Shown here piece by piece: positions 57,746 to 64,000 of a stretch of 64,000 nt of DNA. The notes under the pieces are model-generated. The model ran no database searches, had not been told where the DNA came from, and saw nothing but the letters and a program-made list of their open reading frames with translations. A program made the position numbers and the translations under genes. Source of the stretch: Diadema setosum. Its lineage: Eukaryota > Echinodermata > Echinoidea > Diadematoida > Diadematidae. The DNA lies in NCBI RefSeq assembly GCF_964275005.1, contig NC_092701.1, positions 8,011,955 through 8,075,954 of the forward strand, read 5' to 3'. The stretch's first letter is position 1; every line of letters starts with the position of its first letter.

Positions 57746-58026
57746 TGCTGTTCGTTATTCCGAAGGTTCGATATTCCGAAGGTTCTTTATTCCGAAGGTT
57801 CGTTAATCCGAAACACGCAAATTCCCTATACCTAGAGGTTCGTTAATCCGAAAATGAAAAAGGGTTCGTTAATCCGAACATTTGTGGCGTTATTCCGAAG
57901 GTTCGTTATTCCGAAGATTTGTTCATCCGAAAATGAAATTCGGAAAAACGGATCTTCGGAATAAGGAATCTCCGGACTGAAGAGCCTTCGGAATAACGAA
58001 CCTTCGGAATAACGAGCTGTAACCGT
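57746..58026. mobile_element. Foldback MITE built of TTCGTTATTCCGAAGG words
   Basis: Left end TGCTGTTCGTTATTCCGAAG; right end (inverse) GTTACAGCTCGTTATTCCGA. Flanked by AAATTCGGG (57737-57745) and AAATTCGTG (58027-58035). Copy C has one site (GTGTAAATACGTGCTAG near 43877). The inside is made of direct and inverted repeats of GGTTCGTTATTCCGAAGG and TTAATCCGAAAATGAAA. A diverged copy is at 21735-21955. Confidence 0.75.
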
Positions 58027-58194
58027 AAATTCGTGATAGTGTTAGATACAATTGTACTTGGTTTTGCGTGAGTACCTTTGTAATTGGACAATATGCAAGA
58101 CGAAAACGTTTACAGTATTTACACAAAAAATAACCCAACTTGTTTAAGTAGGTTTTTTGCGAACTGTGTTCAGAATCCAACCAAAACATGTATG

Positions 58195-58490
58195 CCCATG
58201 ATGTTTATTGTATATCACGGCTATAATCGATGCTTATCATTATACGATGATAAAGGGTAATTTGTCGATCATGTTCAATGAAAACAACTCGACAATAGAA
58301 TTCATAAATTTGAATATACACGCCCCCTACAAACCAAAAGACTGGAACTAGGCCCCGCAGCTGTCTGGGTCAGTAGCTCAATGGCTGCGATGTCTGTCTT
58401 CTAACGAGGAGATCATGATTTTTATTTTAATTATGGCTACTCCAAAAACACTGAATAGTTGCTGCGTATTTAAAGGGCAGTTACCATGCC
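58195..58490 (+). repeat. Possible tRNA-headed SINE plus SINE-like bodies
   Basis: 58195-58325 is the counterpart of 44048-44175. At 58366-58420, GGTCAGTAGCTCAATGGCTG, TGTCTGTCTTCTAACGAGGA and GATCATG resemble the D arm, anticodon arm (TCT, Arg-like) and variable region of a tRNA, but the B box is degraded. A body like ATTATGGCTACTCCAAAAAC follows. Confidence 0.4.
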
Positions 58491-58553
58491 AATTGGGTTC
58501 AAAACTAGCGTGTTCTTACCTGATGCTAGTAGTCGGGAATCCAGTGGTATTGT

Positions 58554-59142
58554 AACGAAAGTGGGTAAATCTCCCTTGCTTCTGATGATGAGAATACAGG
58601 GAACCTTCGTTATCGGTTATTGAAAAATGTATTGTAAAGCATTGCACCACACACTCAGCACGTAGTTCAGTCGGACAGCTAGTAGAAAGTAAAGGGGACA
58701 CAAAGTCTTCCGGACCTGGTAGCAAGTTTATTGGCTCATCCCAACTCGCAGTGTTACACAATTCAGAACAAAATCTCTTGGCTGACTCTCCAGCCCGATC
58801 AGTGTTTAGTCCAAACCCGCAATCGCAATCTCAATCCGACTGACTACTACCTAGTTTCTGCGAGGAGCCGGTATTTATACCATTCATACGTCCCTGGGCC
58901 TGGCCTGGGCGGCACGCGACCAAGCCTCAAGAGGGTACAGTTAATTGGCAACAAGGCTGGACCTAAGAACTTAGTCCTTGACCTAATTTGCTGAGGGCAA
59001 GTTGAGGACATGGCCAAGTCAGGTCAGTGGAGCGAGGACACTGTTGTCCCGAAGGAAAAACAGTCGGGAAAATTAAAGGGACTTGGAAGGGAAAATAGAA
59101 TAGCAGATGGGGGAAGGGAAAGCGAGACCAAGACCGTTACAT
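58554..59142. mobile_element. Possible solo LTR of a Ty3/Gypsy-type retroelement (fossil)
   Basis: About 590 bases opening TGTAACG and closing CGTTACA, the TG...CA form of an LTR with an inverted end repeat, with a TATA-like GTATTTATACC inside. It interrupts the upstream block that is continuous in copy C. No internal coding region of a retroelement is next to it. No clean flanking duplication could be set, so the call is tentative. Not in copy C, so probably younger than the C/D duplication. Confidence 0.4.
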
Positions 59143-59196
59143 TCCAAAGCGTTACATAACCATGATAGCAGACTATAGTCTAACTCACAAGACATA

Positions 59197-60643
59197 GACC
59201 CCGTTTACAGTGCGGGGAGGGCTCGGCCGCGGCCGGTCTGGAAGCCGGACTAAAATTGGCCGCCCATTTGGCCCAGTTTGCGCTTACACCAAGACCCCGT
59301 TTACAGTGCGAGGCTCGGCCGCGGCTCGGCCGCGGCTCGGCCGCGGCTCAGCCCAGCCCCGCTTCAGTGTAAACGCGCAAAAGGCCAAATGCGGGGCCAA
59401 GATGTTTTTTGTATGATCACATTTCTTTTCCTGTAAATTGGATTTAAAACTACAATAAATATACGCAATGTTTCTGTGTCTATCATTTCATTTCATTCTC
59501 ATTATCTTCAGCATCACCACTATCACTTTCATCTTCATTATCACATTTTTCTTCATCATTAACCTGTCAACATCATCATACATCACCATCATCATCATCA
59601 TCATATTTCACGTTACTCTTATTCGTACCTATGCACTATACATATGTAAAAAACAATGTATTTACAGTGTTTTATATTTTGTAGTATTTCTCCATTCCGC
59701 AAACAATATAATTTTTTGTGTATTATGTAGATAGGTCCCTGGGCTGCCACGTGCTCAAGCTTTTGCTTATAGTGGCAGTCCTTCTTCCGCATAATTTCTC
59801 AGATAATTATTTGGAAAATTGGTAATACAATTTATAATTTGTTAATGAAATTAATTTACACATCGATTTTCCTTCTTTGAATCATGTACTTGTAATCTGC
59901 TTACTGATATTCCATGTGATATTACGGAAAATAATTTTGATTTATGTATGAAATTGTGTTGGAAGAAAAATAAATCAAACAAACAAACAAAAGATTGGCC
60001 TCGCATTTGGCCTCGCTCTGGAGGTGGTCTCGGCCGCGGCCGAGCCCCGCTTTTTCTCAGTGTAAACGCAAAATGGGCCAAATGCGCGGCCAATTTTAGT
60101 CTGGCTTCCAAACCCTCTGCCCGTACTATTTCGCTATTCAGGATATTAACCCCCTCAACGTCGAAAACTAGTATAGTTTAAGGTGGTTTTGTCCTGCAAA
60201 GGATTTTTCCTTCGGCAAAGGCCTTTGCCCGAACGGCGACCTCGTCGCCACAGAATTCAGTTGGCAAAGGGTCTGAAAACCAGACTATACCAAATTGCGT
60301 TTGTTTACAAGCAGAGCGCCACTACGACAAAATATTGAAAGGTTTAAAAGCGCGGCCGAGCCCAGCAGTGTAAACGGACAAAATTGCGAGGCTCAGCCGC
60401 GCAATTGAGGCCGGGCTCGGCCGCGGCCGAGCAGCGGCCGAGCCCGGCCCCACACTGTAAACGGGGTCCAAGAAGAGGCCGGGCTCGGATGCGGCTCAGC
60501 CGCGGCCGAGACCACCTCCAGAGCGAGGCCAAATGCGAGGCCAATTTTGGCCTCGCATTTCGCCTTTTGCGAGTTTACACTGAAGCGGGGCTGGGCTCGG
60601 CCGCGGCCGAGCCGCGGCCGAGCCTCGCACTGTAAACGGGGTC
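59197..60643. mobile_element. GC-rich foldback element, outer copy
   Basis: Ends GACCCCGTTTACAGTGCGGG and, inverted, GACCCCGTTTACAGTGCGAG. Arms of many CGGCCGCGGCCGAG words; subterminal pieces with GCAAAAGGCCAAATGCG and TCAGTGTAAACGC in both orientations. Much higher GC than everything around it. Interrupted by a near-identical element at 59293-60468. The AT-rich centre (59400-59990) carries an (ATC)n stretch and no recognised protein. Confidence 0.7.
59293..60468. mobile_element. GC-rich foldback element, inner copy nested in the outer one
   Basis: Starts GACCCCGTTTACAGTGCGAG and ends (inverse) GGACCCCGTTTACAGTGTGG, flanked by CAA at 59290-59292 and 60469-60471. The first arm is four rounds of GCTCGGCCGCG. 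It is the same family as its host, so one copy jumped into another. Confidence 0.7.
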
Positions 60644-60659
60644 TTAGTTATTTGTAATA

Positions 60660-61455
60660 CTATCATCAAAATCCATAACACTATGGTGTAGAGTACACAG
60701 TGCGATCTTGTGTGTGTTTCGTGCATGTGCACCGACAGTGAGCATGATATTACAGGCAAAATGACCTTGTACACCATCTAGTCCAGTGACCTTTCCATTT
60801 TAGTCAAGTGACCATCACGAATGTGAGACAGCTGAGGGTCAAAGTCCATGTATGCGTTCATATTTTCAAATTCCTTTCTTTGAGTGTATAGTTTATCGAG
60901 TAGCTGTGATGCAGACGTGTTCGTACATCCTTCATTTTGATCAATATAAACATCATGTATTACTTTGATGTTTCTTTAGAAGAAAGTTATGAAAACCTAA
61001 ACTTTGTTTATATAATTATGTTTAGTGGCTGATTCAGTATCACGAAACAGTGTGACTAATGAAAGAATTTTACGAAACAGGCAAACGTATAAATAACGAA
61101 TTTTGGTATTAATTTTGCAATCGAAAATTGACACGGGAATTGCGATTATTGGGTTATGCAAAATGAACTCAAATGTAGTTTATAGGTGATTTATTCCTCC
61201 ATTAAAAGAAGGTAATTAAGTATAGGTACACAGACATATGCGTCAACTATTTTGTCCCTATCAAAAATGCAGCAATAAAAACAGAGGAACCAGCAGAAGA
61301 GCATTGCCTGTAGTTTGTGGACCCACCAGAAATAAATAGATTTCTCCTTGAATATGGTAGTCAAGTTGACAGCTATATCAGGACTAGGGACGATCGGAGA
61401 CATCATTATTGGTACTTAACAGAATGATTCGCAAGGCACAGAAATGCAGTGCTAT
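60660..61455. repeat. Upstream block of gene D, continued
   Basis: Collinear with 44375-45139 upstream of copy C (GTGCATGTGCACCGACAGTG, GCTGAGGGTCAAAGTCCATG, TTTGAGTGTATAGTTTAT). No gene. Confidence 0.65.
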
Positions 61456-61592
61456 ATTCATTATTCATTCATTCAATCATTCATTCATTCATTCATTCAT
61501 TTTTTTTTGCCATTTCCAAGGTAACATGAAATATTCAAAACATATAAATATTTTAGGGAAATTGAAAACATAAATTCATTCATTCATGCATT
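61456..61592. repeat. (ATTC)n microsatellite
   Basis: Short ATTC runs at 61456-61500 and 61573-61592, the counterpart of 45140-45326 but much shorter. Confidence 0.9.
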
Positions 61593-61639
61593 CATTCTGC
61601 TTCCAACAGAAACATACAAATATAAATATATTACAGATA

Positions 61640-62400
61640 TTGAATACATGAATTACATCAGTTGCCACAAGACATATGACAGTTTGTAAGAAAGAAAAAG
61701 GATCACCCTGGATAAATTGCCAGTATCTGGAAATTGCCAGAAAAGATATTTTCATAAATGGAAATTTAACAAAATAAAGGATTCCAAGTACTGGGATCAA
61801 TATGAGTATTTCAGAAATAAAGCTAACAATATGAATAAGAGGTAAAAGCGAGCATACTATCGTGATTAACTACTTAATTATGTCAGCAATGACTGGAAAA
61901 GGGGTGGAAATTTTTAAATAATTATTACCTGACGATAAGAAATGGAGTACTGTGTTGAACATTACGGTAGACACTGGTAGAAGGTAAATTGGTGACTGTT
62001 CCCACCCCCCCCCCCAAAAAAAAAAATGCAACCGAGTTTAATGCAATGTTTAGTAATTGAGAAAAATGTGCTTCTCAAAGTGATTTTGATAAGACAGGGA
62101 GCAACTATCCTCGGTTACACAGTTTAGAGTAGATACAATCTCATTGTTTTGTTTTGTTTTTTGTACAAAACTCACTTTTTATGTTCCGCCGTTTTCTTTT
62201 TTTCCTCATTATTTAATTCAAACAAGCACATACATTCTTATCCAATAAGACAACCTGACACATTTTATTTACATAAACCTAAAACGGTAATGACTCTGAA
62301 ATCTATCAGACACACCAGAACCGATATTTGGAACTTTCTTTCTTGTGAAATATAGATGAAAAGTCCATGAACTCTTTAATAAAGCCATAAAAACAATGTT
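61640..62400 (+). mobile_element. CR1/L2-type LINE remnant, internally deleted
   Basis: 61640-62115 matches the LINE linker at 45410-45900 (KDSKYWDQYEYFRNKANNMN-type frame). It then passes, after a T-rich join near 62150, to the C-terminal part HSYPIRQPDTFYLHKPKT and RTDIWNFLSCEI (about 62245-62355). The intervening RT domain, partly present in the copy at 46000-46225, is missing here. Confidence 0.6.
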
Positions 62401-62814
62401 GCTCTTTGGATTTAAGTGATTTCGTCATTGTACTCTCCATGAAATCCCTTCGTGGAAATGTCCGCACTTAAACTCTAACCAACCATGACCTACAACTGTT
62501 CATGGTCTTTACCTCTGTGAGAAAATATTTTGTCATGCCTTACTGATCACTTATACAGGTGATCTTACTTTGTGTAAACTTTTAGTAAAACCGGACAGAC
62601 CTCTAATTTCCCTTTCTCCTTTCTACTATCCCATTTCTGCACAGTTTATTCCTTCCTTATATTTTTTCCCGATACGTATAACATATGAGGGTTGCAAGCA
62701 AATCAAGTGACGCTTAAGCTGTATGGTCCTTCTGGATTATTCAGTGTTATTGCCAATACGTTTTGTTATTCATTGCAAAGGCACTGAAGACGAAACTATT
62801 TTGTTATATTCATT
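62401..62814. other. Spacer, nothing firm
   Basis: Could be the 3' UTR of the preceding LINE remnant. No frame or repeat recognised. Confidence 0.3.
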
Positions 62815-63962
62815 TATTCAATTCAATTCAATTCATTTTATTTTCATACTTCTCATTTATGAACATTAGAACAGAAACCAGACAAGTTCTTTTACCTTGT
62901 GAACAATGTGCAGAAAACAAACAATATACATGGTGATAACACAGTAATTACATGTAATGATAACTGGTCAAAATCGAAATCGAAATGGGATTGATCAAAG
63001 AGAAGTATGACGGGACCTACATGAAAGCTAGCTTGTTTGGCTGTAAGCCCCGAGTAATCAGTGTTTGTGAAAAAGAAACGGAGAACGGATAGAAGATAAG
63101 ACCAGAATGATGATGTCAGGTTGTCTAATTTTATGTAATAAAAAAGAAGAAGAAAAAGAAGAAGAAGAAAAACAAACAAACTATACAATAATATGAACTT
63201 ACTGTGACCGAGCCATCATTATCATAAAGCCTACTTTGGTATATATACTATAAACTATTGTTGCATTAAAACTATCACCAGGATATGATCAGTAAGACAC
63301 AAAAAGTAACATGTACAGCTAAATAAGCCATTTGGTGCCTGCCGTCAAGCTCTGCATAGAAAGTTAGAGAGGGGAAGAGGGAAAGAGGAAGAGAGGGAAA
63401 CGAAGTAGAATGTGGAATTGCTAATGATGAATTCAGAGAGCCTGATGGCAAGACCCTAAATGGAATCTGCAACGTGTTGACAAAATGTTTGATTGGACAA
63501 TAACATACCACAGTATTACATAAGACATTACGACTATTGAGTGTCTGCAAAGTATGCACTCAGTAAAGACTCTTTTAATTTACGTTTAAAGGAATATAAG
63601 GACGAGCAGCTTGTTATTTCGGGGAGAGGTCATTCCAGTATCTAGGGCCCGTATACATTATCGTTTTTTTGGCAAAAATTTGTTCGAGTACATGGAAGGT
63701 GAAATGCGTCACTTTGGCGGGTAGGATAATTATGAATCAAATAGTTTTTCCTGAACATGCGAGTAAAAACATCCGGTAGCTCGCTGGCAGAAAATTTGTG
63801 CATAAATATGCCGACGTTGTAACTGAACAGATCTGATGTTTTCAGTATTTTATTTTTCAAAAATAAATCATTTATATGTAAGGCACCAACAATGTATACA
63901 TTTGTATATACAATCCACATGTCTGTGCATGTACAATGATACTGCAGGAACCAATAAATCAA
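62815..63962 (-). mobile_element. CR1/L2-type LINE, 3' third
   Basis: On the - strand, 63900-63640 reads GALHINDLFLKNKILKTSDL, FSYNVGIFMHKFSASELPDV and HNYPTRQSDAFHLPCTRTNF, ending VYGP; after a one-base frame change it continues RYWNDLSPK to a stop at 63610-63612. All are signature segments of CR1/L2 ORF2 C-termini. A long 3' UTR appears to run to a (TTGAA)n tail, seen reversed at 62817-62837. An open GAA stretch is at 63146-63170. It may extend past the right edge of its recognisable part. Confidence 0.6.
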
Positions 63963-64000
63963 ATCAAAAATATTCTGCTACACTAGCAGGTCTTCCAAGT

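Noticed and set aside
59210-60777. Arg/Pro/Ala-rich frames in the GC-rich element
   Set aside because: They are translations of CGGCCGCGGCCGAG repeats, open on both strands.

Overview
The window looks like nuclear DNA from a marine invertebrate deuterostome, most likely an echinoderm. It is AT-rich, has spliced genes with GT-AG introns of 1-8 kb, and is crowded with microsatellites, palindromic MITE-like elements, several LINE lineages and tRNA-derived SINEs. The organism call is an inference from gene style and repeat content; no marker settles it.

The only host genes I can support form a local cluster of one family: short-chain dehydrogenases of the retinol dehydrogenase 8 / 17-beta-HSD1 type, each built from four coding exons of 265, 180, 94 and 328 nt (288 residues). 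Gene 1 (+ strand) enters from the left edge without its first exon and ends at 3930. Genes A (11157-19921), B (25335-26636, wreck), C (33148-42401) and D (48911-55892) follow on the - strand as head-to-tail duplicates. A and D look intact. C keeps all four exons and splice sites but has a TAG codon in exon 3 and a 4.1 kb LINE in intron 1. B keeps only exon 3, with the catalytic Tyr changed to Asp, and a scrap of exon 4; its front half is replaced by a chain of transposons. The copies also share non-coding blocks upstream and downstream, so whole units of roughly 7-15 kb were duplicated.

Introns and spacers are mostly repeats. The main ones are: an L1/Tx1-type LINE with an intact 1262-residue ORF, poly(A) tail and target-site duplication (36801-40914); a 5'-truncated RTE-type LINE (56787-57393); several older CR1/L2-type LINE remnants; a TTAA-flanked family with long inverted repeats (6147-6931, 16751-19378) that hosts a second 2 kb TTAA element (17106-19158, again at 27399-29489); a TTA-flanked PIF/Harbinger-like element carrying five copies of a ~215 bp tandem repeat (51929-53772); a GC-rich nested foldback element (59197-60643); a 167 bp MITE exactly at a splice donor of copy B; a possible solo LTR (58554-59142); and hammerhead-ribozyme-like motifs in foldback sequence near 47.4-48.4 kb and 32.7 kb.

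Comparing the duplicated units is the most useful tool here. Copy C supplies near-empty sites for insertions in D and the reverse, which dates insertions relative to the duplications. I found no CRISPR array, operon, intact tRNA or rRNA.
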